A stretch of 64,000 nucleotides of DNA from Oscillatoriophycideae cyanobacterium NC_groundwater_1537_Pr4_S-0.65um_50_18 (GCA_016208305.1 JACQYI010000078.1:186001-250000); one strand, 5' to 3'; shown: positions 27,136 to 35,436, counted from the stretch's first letter. Numbers and translations: made by a program. Notes: a model not told the origin generated them from the sequence alone.

Positions 27136-27723
27136 TCATAGCACCTTAGTCAGCACAAACACACTGCCCTCATTTCCACGCCCAATTCTGAGGTCATCAT
27201 CTAGATAGGTGATGTCCAGCCAGCCTCGCTGCTCCCGATCGCTAATGCTAAAGTCGATCGCCTTGAGTCGATCGCCAGAGGCAATTTGTTGGATAAATTC
27301 ATCCGCAGTTCTGTAGTCCAGCAAGCGCTGCAAGCCAATGATCGATCGCTCAAAATTGACCTTGACTCGTCGTTCTGATAACGGCTGAAAGTTTGCGGCA
27401 ACGCTAACTAAGCCTTCAAGGTAGGGCAGCCCTGAAATTTCGGCAAGGTTGTAGATTTTTGCCGTCTCCATTTGAATGTACTGATAAATCTGCCCTAGCT
27501 TTAGCAGAGGCACTTGATCAATGCCGAGCAAGCCCTGACTGGTGGTGTAGAGCAGCCGCCAGTTGCCATTGAGCTTGTCGGTTGCCTCGACGGGGCGAGG
27601 GGTAGGGTTGCGATCTTCTAGCTGAGCAACGGATGCCAAAATCATCTGGCGATCGCCGGGTGATGCCAGCAGGCCGCGATTTTTTCCGGCGATCGCTTCT
27701 AGTAACTCTGTTTTCCCCAGCAT
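27136..27723 (-). CDS. PAP/fibrillin family protein
   Basis: A 195-residue plastid-lipid-associated (fibrillin) family protein. Recognisable segments are ATDKLNGNWRLLYTTSQGLL (about residues 47-66), which is the family's most conserved motif, FQPLSERRVKVNFERS, and the C-terminal GWLDITYLDDDLRIGRGNEG. The fold is lipocalin-like. Cyanobacterial members are thylakoid- or plastoglobule-associated and linked to photoprotection, probably by binding lipophilic molecules; that is family knowledge, not seen here. It is convergent with the P-loop ATPase, 32 bases apart. Confidence 0.93.
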   Translation of the reverse strand: MLGKTELLEAIAGKNRGLLASPGDRQMILASVAQLEDRNPTPRPVEATDKLNGNWRLLYTTSQGLLGIDQVPLLKLGQIYQYIQMETAKIYNLAEISGLPYLEGLVSVAANFQPLSERRVKVNFERSIIGLQRLLDYRTADEFIQQIASGDRLKAIDFSISDREQRGWLDITYLDDDLRIGRGNEGSVFVLTKVL

Positions 27724-28067
27724 TTGATAGATCTCCGCTTTACACTAGAGTACGGGGCAATGTGTTAAGGTAAGCAATTCATTTAGCCTGCTTTGGGAAA
27801 CCTTTGCCTAGATGCCCCTCCTAAACCTACCTGCTGCAATGGGTAACGTTCCAATTTTTCGATTCATTTTTGGGCAAGGCTCACTGCGTTTTGCCCTTAT
27901 AGAGTGGACAGAAAGCCTGAAACGGAAGCCTAAAACAGAATCTCTGTGTCGGTTGCAGGATAATCTATGGGAGGGTAGTCTGCTACGATACAGCGCAGGC
28001 CATATTTTAACGGGCGCTATACCTACACAAAAATTAACCAAGCTAGTGAGATCATTTGGAGCTGACC
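27724..28067. other. Divergent intergenic region
   Basis: This gap separates the fibrillin (-) and DUF3134 (+) genes. A plus-strand frame from 27812 to 28075 exists but overlaps the true gene start and has no protein-like composition. No hairpin of note is seen. Confidence 0.4.
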
Positions 28068-28304
28068 ATGCATAATCCTGCTTTATACGAAGTGCCTCGC
28101 AATCAACCTGCGCCTGTCATTCCTCCTCAGCGGAATGCCTCAATCTTAGACTGGTTAGAGGGAACAGGGCGGCTGCTGTCACGAGATGCTTCGGCACCTG
28201 ACTACCGTGATGATGAGCAAGAAATCAACGAACTCATGGCAGGAGAAGATAATTCTTTTGAAATTGATGATGATGACGACGATGCACTTGATTTAGATGA
28301 TTGA
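28068..28304 (+). CDS. DUF3134 family small acidic protein
   Basis: A 78-residue protein of a family that I know only from cyanobacteria. The conserved part is the middle, SILDWLEGTGRLLSRD. The tail is very acidic, with a run of Asp (IDDDDDDALDLDD), and is probably disordered. There is no membrane segment. ATG at 28068 is chosen because TTGGAG lies 7 nt upstream; that same TTG (28056) would otherwise be read as a start. The role is unknown. Confidence 0.9.
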   Translation: MHNPALYEVPRNQPAPVIPPQRNASILDWLEGTGRLLSRDASAPDYRDDEQEINELMAGEDNSFEIDDDDDDALDLDD

Positions 28305-28467
28305 TCTTCATATATTCTTTATGTAGTGATTTCTATCCGGAGTGATTACGAGATTACAGACCGGAGTGAGCTGCGTCCCGTTAAGTTAGGCAATTAAAGT
28401 CAGGTAAGTTTCCGAAGTGAAGCGAACTGTTCTTGTAGTGTGTGGTGTGAAGTGGAGTGAGTAAGAC

Positions 28468-29562
28468 GTGGATGCCAAATTAATTCCAGATAGACCCTTA
28501 GGTCTTTCCGGCAATCATCTGTTTCTAACCCTGAGTGCCGGACTCAGCGTTGCATCATTGGGACTCGACTGGTTTGCAGGACGGCCGCTGCTGTCGGGCG
28601 TAGGGCTAACTTTGCCGCTGTGGATTTGCGGATTGCTAGCTGCCCTCGCAGGACAGTGGGTTGTGCCCATGCTGCGAAATCTGAAGGCCGGACAGGTGAT
28701 TCGCCAAGATGGGCCGCAGGCGCATCTCAAAAAGGCAGGAACGCCGACCATGGGCGGTGTGTTCTTTGTCCCTGTTGCGATTTTAGTTGCCTTGCTCTGG
28801 ACGCAGTTTGCGCCTAGTGTGGTTGCTGTTTCGGCGCTAACGCTGGCTTATGGGGCGATCGGTTGGCTAGATGATTGGCAAATTTTGCGCTTCAAGTCTA
28901 ATAAGGGCATTTCTCCTAAGCTAAAGCTGACGCTGCAAGTTTCTTTTGGCTTGCTCTTCTGCCTTTGGATGTTTTTGACTCAGCCGATCGAGATTACAAC
29001 GCTGCTGCTGCCTTTCGGGTTTTCCCTGCCTATGGGTGCGCTGTTCTGGCTGCTGGCGGCTTTTGTTTTAGTGGCCGAAAGCAATGCGACCAATCTAACA
29101 GATGGGCTAGATGGTTTGGCTGGCGGCACAGCGGCGATCGCTCTCATGGGGTTAGGCGCTTTGGTCGCACCCACCTCTCCAGAGCTGATGATCTTTTGTG
29201 CCTGTCTCAGCGGCGGCTGTTTGGGATTCTTGGCGCACAACCATAATCCGGCTCGTGTATTCATGGGTGATACTGGCTCTCTGGCCTTGGGAGGTGCTCT
29301 GGCAGCGGTGGCGCTTTTGAGTCATTCTCTGTTTGGCTTGCTCATTCTCAGCGGTATTTTTCTGGCAGAAACGCTTTCGGTCATTGCACAAGTGGCTTAC
29401 TACAAAGCAACTAAGGATGCAAACGGCATTGGCAAGCGGTTGTTCAAGATGGCTCCGCTCCACCACCATTTTGAGTTAACCGGATGGACAGAGACGCAAG
29501 TCGTTTCCCGTTTCTACATGATTGGGGGTGTCTTAGCGGTGTTTTGTCTGTTGGCACAGTAG
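28468..29562 (+). CDS. mraY: Phospho-N-acetylmuramoyl-pentapeptide-transferase MraY
   Basis: MraY attaches UDP-MurNAc-pentapeptide to undecaprenyl phosphate, giving lipid I, the first membrane step of peptidoglycan synthesis. The 364-residue polytopic protein shows KAGTPTMGG, the Asp-rich DDWQ (in GWLDDWQILRFKSN), NLTDGLDGLAGG, FMGDTGSLALGG and the MAPLHHHFELTGW histidine motif. It starts with GTG at 28468, with GGAG 10 nt upstream. It is not in a mur cluster; a clear terminator follows 110 bases downstream. Confidence 0.97.
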   Translation: MDAKLIPDRPLGLSGNHLFLTLSAGLSVASLGLDWFAGRPLLSGVGLTLPLWICGLLAALAGQWVVPMLRNLKAGQVIRQDGPQAHLKKAGTPTMGGVFFVPVAILVALLWTQFAPSVVAVSALTLAYGAIGWLDDWQILRFKSNKGISPKLKLTLQVSFGLLFCLWMFLTQPIEITTLLLPFGFSLPMGALFWLLAAFVLVAESNATNLTDGLDGLAGGTAAIALMGLGALVAPTSPELMIFCACLSGGCLGFLAHNHNPARVFMGDTGSLALGGALAAVALLSHSLFGLLILSGIFLAETLSVIAQVAYYKATKDANGIGKRLFKMAPLHHHFELTGWTETQVVSRFYMIGGVLAVFCLLAQ

Positions 29563-29675
29563 CGATCGCCCTGAAGCTGCTAAACCGGGTCTTACAGAAA
29601 TGCGATTGCGTCCCCTTCGTCACGGCATTAGACGCAAAGCGCTGTAGACATTGGATTTAAGGAAGAAATAGATTG

Positions 29676-29705
29676 AAGGAGCTGAGCAATCTCGGCTCCT
29701 TTTTG
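29676..29705 (+). terminator. Intrinsic terminator downstream of mraY
   Basis: AAGGAGCTGAG pairs with CTCGGCTCCTT (10 of 11) around CAAT, followed by a T-run. It is a typical rho-independent terminator 114 bases after the mraY stop. Confidence 0.88.
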
Positions 29706-29905
29706 ACTTTTTGACTGTTGACTCAAAGAGCGATCGCGTGAACTCAGTAGTTCTTAGATGACCTGCTAAGCTTCACGGCCTAAGATCGATGGCGGTTGAC
29801 TGTAAAGCATTCTTAACGATAGCTTTAGAAATGAATGCTCCTGATAGGCGTCAAGTGGGAGCGATTATCTGATTAGGTGAACATTAGCAGATCAGGTTAT
29901 TGATT

Positions 29906-31144
29906 GTGATTAGGAAACTGTTGCTTCTGGGCGCACTACTGGTTTGGGTTCAGCATCTGGGAAGAACGGCTCTCGCTAAGGTCAATCCAGTCGATGCTCC
30001 AGAAAACCTGACTCAAACCTCTCAGATTCAAGCATCTCAACCTCAGTTGGAGGCAGGTGAGGCAGAACAAGAACCGTTAGCAACGCCCCAACCCCCCGGT
30101 ACTAATGCTCCGCTCCACCAGTTTCTCCTCTCTACGCTCGTTTTGCCTTTGCCCCCGCTGCTGATTCCCGATTTACTGCTGCCCCCCTATAACTTCCCGT
30201 CGTTTAATAGCAATCGGCTCGATCAGGAACTCAGGATTTACACGCAATATTTGAGAACGACAGGAACGCCCGATGTTCTGATCGTAGGCAGTTCGCGATC
30301 GCTCCAAGGGATTGATCCGATCGCGCTGCAACAGGCTTTGGTCAAGCAGGGCTATCCAGAGCTGAAAATTTTTAACTTTGGGATTAACGGCGGCACAGCA
30401 AAAGTCAACGAAATTCTGCTGCGCCGCATTCTAACGGCCGAACAGCTTCCCCGGCTGATTATTTGGGGAGATGGTTCACGCGCCTTTAATAATGGCCGCC
30501 CTGACCTGACCTATAACGGCATCGTTGCCTCTGAAGGCTATCGCCATTTGGCTAGCGGCGATCGGCCCATTCCTTCCCATGCCCGTTGGGATTTGCCTGT
30601 CTTGCGGGCGGCAGCCAATAAAGCGCTGGCTACCCCTGCAACTGCGGCTGAGCATCCGTCTGATCTGGATGCCTATGGCTTTCAAAAGATTTCAGCCGTC
30701 TATAACCCAGAGACTTACTATCAGCGCTATCCCTGGGTTCCAGGGGCTTATGATGCAGACTATATTCGCTTTAATCTCAACGGCGATCAGCAAAAAGCGA
30801 CGGTGGCCGTGGCTCAGCTAGCCAAAAGCCAAAACGTGCCGCTGGTGTTTGTCAATTTGCCGCTAACCGCAGACTATTTAGATGCCACGCGGCTGAACTA
30901 CGAGCAGCAGTTTCGCCAAAGTATGCAGAGGCTAGCTGAGCAAGAGCAGTTTATTTTCTGCGATTTAAGCCAGCAGCGAGACTTGATGCAAAACAGCTAT
31001 TTTGCCGACCCTAGCCATATTAATCATCGGGGTGCAGCTGCGATCGGGGCTTACCTGGCTACTGTGCCATCTATTCCCTGGTCAATGTTTAAGCCTGAGG
31101 TGCAAGCTGCTCCAGAGCCAAGCGCTCTTGGAGATGCAGAATAG
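29906..31144 (+). CDS. DUF1574-type SGNH-like secreted protein
   Basis: A 412-residue exported protein. An N-terminal hydrophobic helix (LLLLGALLVWVQHL) precedes a Pro/Gln-rich linker (about residues 25-75). The SGNH hydrolase-like domain shows block I as IVGSSRSLQGI (about 130), a second block FNFGINGGTAKV, and block V as DPSHINHRGAAAIG near the C terminus, with the Asp-His pair present. The Ser of block I is in GSSRS, as in cyanobacterial DUF1574 proteins and AlgJ/AlgX-like O-acetyltransferases. It may therefore modify a polysaccharide; this is inference. The start is GTG at 29906 or TTG at 29900; a weak CAGG precedes them. Confidence 0.82.
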   Translation: MIRKLLLLGALLVWVQHLGRTALAKVNPVDAPENLTQTSQIQASQPQLEAGEAEQEPLATPQPPGTNAPLHQFLLSTLVLPLPPLLIPDLLLPPYNFPSFNSNRLDQELRIYTQYLRTTGTPDVLIVGSSRSLQGIDPIALQQALVKQGYPELKIFNFGINGGTAKVNEILLRRILTAEQLPRLIIWGDGSRAFNNGRPDLTYNGIVASEGYRHLASGDRPIPSHARWDLPVLRAAANKALATPATAAEHPSDLDAYGFQKISAVYNPETYYQRYPWVPGAYDADYIRFNLNGDQQKATVAVAQLAKSQNVPLVFVNLPLTADYLDATRLNYEQQFRQSMQRLAEQEQFIFCDLSQQRDLMQNSYFADPSHINHRGAAAIGAYLATVPSIPWSMFKPEVQAAPEPSALGDAE

Positions 31145-31193
31145 ATCCAAAGCGGGTGCATCTCGTCGTTAGGGGAGCAGATCTTTTGAGTGA

Positions 31194-31258
31194 TGAGAGA
31201 GTGGGGTGATGGGAGGGCGAACAACGGCGATCGCATCATCTCACCCTCCCGCTCTCGT
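31194..31258 (+). terminator. Possible terminator after the DUF1574 gene
   Basis: GAGAGTGGG and CCCGCTCTC form a 9-bp stem with one mismatch around a long loop that contains a HIP1 site. There is no T-run. The position, 50 bases after the stop, is the main support. Confidence 0.3.
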
Positions 31259-31266
31259 AACCTTTA

Positions 31267-31321
31267 GAGGCTCCCCCAACTGTCTGATGCGCCCGAGGCT
31301 TCCCCAACTGCTAGATGTGCC
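31267..31321. repeat. 28-bp tandem duplication
   Basis: GAGGCTcCCCCAACTG... (31267-31293) is repeated as GAGGCTtCCCCAACTG... (31295-31321) with five differences over 27 bases. It is intergenic, upstream of the LexA-box promoter. Confidence 0.75.
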
Positions 31322-31448
31322 TATCCAAAGCTTTTGCTTTCATGGTAGGTCTTTATAAGAATGCAGATAAAGTTCGGGTGTACTATAGTCTGTGCGGAGA
31401 GGCGATCGCCCCAAATGGCCTTCTAGCAGAAAAAGTTTGCTCAATGGG

Positions 31449-31496
31449 TTGATATTTCAGTACTAATGTACTAAATTGATAGTACATTAGTACTGA
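31449..31496 (+). promoter_or_regulatory. Promoter with two LexA-box-like operators
   Basis: TTGATA (31449-31454), a 17-nt spacer and TAAATT (31472-31477) make a plausible sigma-70 promoter. A perfect inverted repeat covers it: TCAGTACTAATGTACTA (31457-31473) and its exact reverse complement (31480-31496) with 6 nt between them. Each arm contains a 14-mer, AGTACTAATGTACT (31459-31472) and AGTACATTAGTACT (31481-31494), that fits the cyanobacterial LexA box RGTACNNNDGTWCB as I remember it. The first box fills the promoter spacer and the second covers the expected start site, with centres 22 bp (two helical turns) apart. This is the geometry of a tightly repressed promoter for the 31569-35339 operon. 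Confidence 0.75.
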
Positions 31497-31568
31497 GAGC
31501 AGTTTCACTGCATTTCAACTGGGTTAGGTAGCCCCCCTACCGAGAGCTAACAGGAGCTAGGAGCCAAT

Positions 31569-32846
31569 ATGAGCGAGTCGCAAGCAGAACTGAGAGCGAT
31601 TAATCAAACCTTACGGTTGTATCAGGTCAATTCGCAAACTCAAACTCAGAGCATTGCGAATCGTCCGGCAAAAGCAGCCCCATCCCAAATTCTTTCGTCA
31701 CCCACCCGCCCTAGCAAGATTGCCCAGATGCATTCTGCTCCGGTCAATGTTACCCATTTAAATTCTCATGCTTCACGGCGATCGGTTTTGCCTTTTTCTG
31801 AGAGATTGGCAAGGCCGCTTTCAGAGAATTTAGAGATCGAAGGGCCGCTGCCAGAAAACTCACAGCTAGAGCAGCTGCGTCCAGAAAATTCTCGTCCAGA
31901 AAAGCCACAGTCAAAATCACCGCTCGACCTGCCTCCCATTCCTGCGCCGAGCCAAAGCTTTACCAGACGCGGGGCTGCTCCCTCTGAGGACGATATTGAT
32001 TGGGAGCCTGTGCGCCCCGTCACGCAGTCTGATGTGATCGATCGCCTCCAGCAAAAATCTGTTCAATATTTGCAGCAGTTTGTTCAGCCCACGCCAGATA
32101 CGCCCAATGCCCAGATTGATGCGGCACTACAGCGGCTAGAAGCCCAGGCTCAGCAGATCAATCAGCTTGCGGCAACTCAGGAAGCCGCCCTATTGGAACT
32201 CAAGGTGATCGCTCAGCAGATTGAACAAGACTGGAAGACGCTAGAGGTGGTGAATGCAGCACGAGCGGGCTATGATGCCTCAACGGTTGAGATTCCAGCC
32301 GTTTGCGAGTATCGGTCAATTAGTGTGCCTCAGGTTGAGAAAAACCAGGCAGGCGTGCTGGTATTGACGGCGCGATCGGTGGACTTATTCAAAGCCGAGC
32401 GAGAGGCAGCCCTCACAGCTCAATCGCTGCGGTTTCGGACTGCTCCTACCTTTAAGCCTCGATCGAGCTGGACGAGAAAGTTTAGTCAGCTACTTTTGGG
32501 TCAGCGCAACGTCAACAAGGCGGCCTATCCTGCCTCTAGACCCATGCCCGCTGAACCGCAGCGATCGCCAGATGACCACCCCCATCATCGGATGCGCCGA
32601 CGCAAAGCGCGCAGCCTCAATTTCCGTGAAGGGGTATCGCTCATGTTTGGCGCGGTAGTAGTGCGGGTGCTGTTAAATCTTTTGCTATCGGCTCACCCAG
32701 GCTTGTGGTTTCCAGCCATTGCCTTAATGGTGACGCCCGGAGCGATCGCCGTTTACCGCTCTAGAGTAACGCCAAAATCGACTTTGGCTTGGGGCTATCG
32801 GTTGACCTTCATCATGTTGGGCTTTTGGATTGGAGGCAGATTATGA
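31569..32846 (+). CDS. Membrane-anchored coiled-coil protein, operon gene 1
   Basis: A 425-residue protein I do not recognise. Residues 1-150 are disordered, rich in Ser, Pro, Gln and Asn, with short repeats of the form RPxSENLE / GPLPENSQLE / LRPENSRPE. About 160-225 is a helical coiled coil (LQRLEAQAQQINQLAATQEA). A basic stretch (HRMRRRKARS) precedes two hydrophobic segments, about 362-382 and 388-402, and a further C-terminal one (LTFIMLGFWIGG). So it has a large cytoplasmic part and a C-terminal membrane anchor. AGGAG lies 7-11 nt before the ATG. It is the first gene behind the LexA-box promoter, and its stop overlaps the next ATG (ATGA). Confidence 0.8.
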   Translation: MSESQAELRAINQTLRLYQVNSQTQTQSIANRPAKAAPSQILSSPTRPSKIAQMHSAPVNVTHLNSHASRRSVLPFSERLARPLSENLEIEGPLPENSQLEQLRPENSRPEKPQSKSPLDLPPIPAPSQSFTRRGAAPSEDDIDWEPVRPVTQSDVIDRLQQKSVQYLQQFVQPTPDTPNAQIDAALQRLEAQAQQINQLAATQEAALLELKVIAQQIEQDWKTLEVVNAARAGYDASTVEIPAVCEYRSISVPQVEKNQAGVLVLTARSVDLFKAEREAALTAQSLRFRTAPTFKPRSSWTRKFSQLLLGQRNVNKAAYPASRPMPAEPQRSPDDHPHHRMRRRKARSLNFREGVSLMFGAVVVRVLLNLLLSAHPGLWFPAIALMVTPGAIAVYRSRVTPKSTLAWGYRLTFIMLGFWIGGRL

Positions 32847-32938
32847 GTCCTGTAATTTTAGGAGCAATGTGGCTATTGGTTGTAACTGTTTGTTTTGCAT
32901 TCATGGAGCCGAAGGAAAACCGCAATGAGCGATCTTGA
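32843..32938 (+). CDS. 31-residue membrane microprotein, operon gene 2
   Basis: This short gene begins MSPVILGAMWLLVVTVCFAF, a single hydrophobic helix of about 18 residues, and ends with a polar tail (MEPKENRNERS). It starts inside the stop of the previous gene (ATGA overlap, translational coupling), with TTGGAGGCAG about 7 nt upstream, and ends 14 bases inside the next gene. That packing, and the clear transmembrane pattern, make it likely to be real although very short. It may be a small subunit or regulator of the neighbouring membrane proteins. Confidence 0.6.
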   Translation: MSPVILGAMWLLVVTVCFAFMEPKENRNERS

Positions 32939-33338
32939 AGGCGATCTACCGATATTAAAGCTTTTGCTGTTAGGTGGACTGTTTTTGATGGGATTTGCCC
33001 TCATGGCCGATGTGCGACGAGTCGGTAGCCTGGTGAGTAACTCCCTCAGCGTTTCGCCGCCCCCTGAAATCTGTCAGGGCGACATTCACGCAGATGTCGT
33101 GCTTTCGAGAGAGAAGTTGGCCGCTTTTCTAACCATATCAGAGCGCGATTTAAAGTCTCGCGTCCAGGAGATTTTGCAGCAGCCTTATTGTCAACTCCCC
33201 GGTATTGAGGTCAGGGCAGGCGTGATTTCGGAACGAGCCGTCTATCCCCTAGCCTTTGATCCCCAGACTTGGCTGGTTGTCCTCTATGAGGGTGAAGAGT
33301 ACGCCGGATACCAATTTCGATTTCAAGCGGCTGAGTAA
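32925..33338 (+). CDS. Bitopic membrane protein, operon gene 3
   Basis: A 137-residue protein with one transmembrane helix (LKLLLLGGLFLMGFALMA, about residues 11-28) and a small extracytoplasmic alpha/beta domain of about 95 residues. The domain has two cysteines (in EICQGD and PYCQLPG) that could form a disulfide, and an amphipathic helix, VVLSREKLAAFLTISERDL. No family is recognised. The ATG at 32925 has AAGGA 8-12 nt upstream; the frame is open further upstream but overlaps the microprotein gene. It is 6 bases from the next gene. Confidence 0.72.
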   Translation: MSDLEGDLPILKLLLLGGLFLMGFALMADVRRVGSLVSNSLSVSPPPEICQGDIHADVVLSREKLAAFLTISERDLKSRVQEILQQPYCQLPGIEVRAGVISERAVYPLAFDPQTWLVVLYEGEEYAGYQFRFQAAE

Positions 33339-33344
33339 AGCGTC

Positions 33345-33803
33345 ATGGTTCAGATCAATCGGGTGGAGCAATACATGAGGGGGTTGGCGATCGCGCTATG
33401 CACCACAGCTTGTAGTCTCAATCCCAACACTGAACCAATCCGGCAAATCGAAATTCAGCAAAACTGGGTCATTCAACCGGGCGATCGCATTGGTGGCCAT
33501 ATCGTCATGGCTGGATTAGGCGATATCTCCATTCGGTTAGGGGGACAAGCCTATGCGCCCTTTGCAGGACGGGTACAGCCCAACAGCAGTGAATGCGTGC
33601 TGTTTTCTAGCCCCGATGTGCCCGCCTATCTGTTTCGCCTCTGTGGGCTGGGCAGCCTCAACCTAGGCGAAGTGCAAGCCGGAGAAGCGATCGGCTCCGG
33701 AGATTTTCTCGCCTTTGCCACGCTGCGGAAGCAGCCCGACGGCACATGGACGATTGTTGAACCCGCCAAAGATATTTTAGAACGCATTCTTAAGCCCCCC
33801 TAA
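33345..33803 (+). CDS. Secreted M23/lipoyl-like beta protein, operon gene 4
   Basis: A 152-residue protein. A short hydrophobic N terminus ends at ALCTTACSLNP, which could be a lipoprotein signal, but the residues before Cys do not fit the lipobox well. The rest is beta-rich: IRLGGQAYAPFAGRVQPN, LCGLGSLNLGEVQAGEAIGSGDFLAFATLRK. This pattern of a buried Gly turn plus APFxGRV resembles the hairpin of M23 (LytM) peptidases and lipoyl/biotinyl domains, but the M23 zinc ligands (HxxxD and HxH) are absent, so it would be a binding or scaffold protein. Starts at 33345 or the ATG at 33375 are possible. Confidence 0.65.
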   Translation: MVQINRVEQYMRGLAIALCTTACSLNPNTEPIRQIEIQQNWVIQPGDRIGGHIVMAGLGDISIRLGGQAYAPFAGRVQPNSSECVLFSSPDVPAYLFRLCGLGSLNLGEVQAGEAIGSGDFLAFATLRKQPDGTWTIVEPAKDILERILKPP

Positions 33804-33815
33804 AACGCAACGACT

Positions 33816-35339
33816 ATGAAACAGATGGACTGGATAAGCTGGATCTTAAAAATGGTGCAGATTGGCTGTGCCCAATCTCCAGAAGATTTGTCATCTCGCT
33901 CTTATGGGTTAAGTCGGCCGCTGGTGTTGATGGGGCTAATTTTGCTCACGTTGGGGTACAGCCCCCTGGCTCAAGCAGAAGTATGGGTGGGCGATCGAGC
34001 CAATGATCTGCGGATTGCAGCCGAGCCAGAGATCGGGAATGGCGATCGTCTAACTATCCCTGCTGATGCTGTAGAAATACCTGTAGGCAGTCCTTCTGAG
34101 CAGTCTTGGGCAGAGCTGCCACCGCCTGAGCAGCCCGTTCTTGAGCAGCCTATTCTTGAGCAGCCTGCCCTAGCCGCAGCCGCTCCATCTACACCTCCTG
34201 AACCCGCTACAGAAAAGCCGCCGATCGCTCTTGCTCTGCTTCAGACTATTCAAGCCAGCACCCTTGATGAAACGGGTAACGTTGAGCCTGCTCCCGCCGA
34301 GATCGCTTCAACCGAGGCCGCTTCAACCGAGGCAGCTTCAACCGAGACAGCTTCAGCCGAGACAGCCCCAGCCGAAACGAGCAAAAGAGAATCGGTGGCA
34401 AAGCCGCTTGAGTTGGCCTTTGGCTTGCCTCCCTCCAGCGCTGTACTCCCCCAAGTCATCCCTGCTGCAAGCACCCCAGTAGCCAATGTTAATCTTGCTG
34501 CACCGCTAGCCGACCTATTTGTAGGAAATTCTGACTCTCTGGTGGCCAAGGCCGTAGGCAGTGCAGAAGGCACCCGTACCCCTGAGGGCGATCGCAATCC
34601 TGCTTACTTTGGTCATGTTGATCCGGGCAACAAGGCTTGGAATCTGGGCAGTTTTTCCTACCAGCATGGAGCCACCACGCCCGAAGAAGCCGATGTCAAG
34701 CAGTTAAATCGGCTGCAAGCTCAGGCGAGTGTCATGCAGGCCAAAGCTGAGGCAAAGGGCATTTCCCTGACGCTTGAGGAAGCGCTCAACGGGATTGACC
34801 TCGCCAATCAAGCTCCCAAGGCCGTTTTGGATCGAGAGGGCTATATTGACTGGTTAGCAAAAGCGCGTCAAAACGGATTGTCAGGTTCTGATGCCGTGCT
34901 GTGGGCAAGAACTCAGTCCTTTTTTGATCCCAACCTCCAGCGATGGGATGCGCCTGGCTTAGGCAACACGGAGGAAAGAATTTCCTCTGACCAAGAGCGA
35001 CGGATGCTGGCGATCAATCGGGCGATCGCGGTCTATAAACAGTCCCCTCTTCCATCCAATTCTCTGGCAGTCGCTTCACCTTCCCCCGTTGCGCCTCCTA
35101 CTGCCCCTTTGACAGCCTCACCTACCCATAAACTTCCTCAAGACCTCGGTATCGCTCGCCTCTTTGCACAAGCCATGACTGATTTTGGCAGCTCTGTACT
35201 TTCTTCTGGCTCTGATCCCCTGTCCGGCACAGCAACCAGGGTTAGAGTTCCAGAAAAAAACCAGACAACCGATCCCTCCGATCCCGCCGCTTTGCCTGAA
35301 GCTCCCAATATTGCAGCTTTGTTGGGTTTGGACTTATAG
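33816..35339 (+). CDS. Exported protein with possible lysozyme-like domain, operon gene 5
   Basis: A 507-residue protein. A signal peptide (LVLMGLILLTLGYSPLAQA) starts late, about residue 32, which suggests that the true N terminus may be a later in-frame start. It is followed by a low-complexity linker with EQPxLEQP and (STEAA)n/(SAETAP)n repeats. The conserved-looking domain is about 240-400: VGSAEGTRTPEGDRNPAYFG, VDPGNKAWNLGSFSYQHGA, then helices rich in Ala/Gln/Leu. A Glu in an AEGT turn before a Tyr/Gly-rich segment recalls lysozyme/transglycosylase folds; this is a guess from pattern. The C terminus is Pro/Ser-rich. The repeat palindrome at 35348 follows the stop directly. Confidence 0.68.
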   Translation: MKQMDWISWILKMVQIGCAQSPEDLSSRSYGLSRPLVLMGLILLTLGYSPLAQAEVWVGDRANDLRIAAEPEIGNGDRLTIPADAVEIPVGSPSEQSWAELPPPEQPVLEQPILEQPALAAAAPSTPPEPATEKPPIALALLQTIQASTLDETGNVEPAPAEIASTEAASTEAASTETASAETAPAETSKRESVAKPLELAFGLPPSSAVLPQVIPAASTPVANVNLAAPLADLFVGNSDSLVAKAVGSAEGTRTPEGDRNPAYFGHVDPGNKAWNLGSFSYQHGATTPEEADVKQLNRLQAQASVMQAKAEAKGISLTLEEALNGIDLANQAPKAVLDREGYIDWLAKARQNGLSGSDAVLWARTQSFFDPNLQRWDAPGLGNTEERISSDQERRMLAINRAIAVYKQSPLPSNSLAVASPSPVAPPTAPLTASPTHKLPQDLGIARLFAQAMTDFGSSVLSSGSDPLSGTATRVRVPEKNQTTDPSDPAALPEAPNIAALLGLDL

Positions 35340-35347
35340 CGGTCTTC

Positions 35348-35414
35348 ACAGCGGTTAGGACGGGAAATTTTTAAGGGCGCGCGCCCTTAAAAATTTCCTA
35401 AGCCGGATGACTGC
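35348..35414. repeat. Dispersed repeat family, copy B, with 36-bp perfect palindrome
   Basis: ACAGCGGTTAGGACGGG (35348-35364) is identical to 52989-53005. It is followed by a 36-bp perfect palindrome without a loop (35363-35398), whose centre is AAGGGCGCGCGCCCTT, and then CCTAAG..GGATGA as in the other copies. It lies between the convergent operon gene 5 and cofH and may also act as a terminator. Confidence 0.75.
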
Positions 35415-35436
35415 CCCTGCAAGCCCTCACACAGGC

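Noticed and set aside
27812-28075. 87-codon plus-strand frame upstream of the DUF3134 gene
   Set aside because: It overlaps the DUF3134 start; the composition is not protein-like, and the true gene has the better ribosome site.
33345-33803. Active M23 endopeptidase
   Set aside because: The beta pattern is similar, but the HxxxD and HxH zinc ligands are missing.
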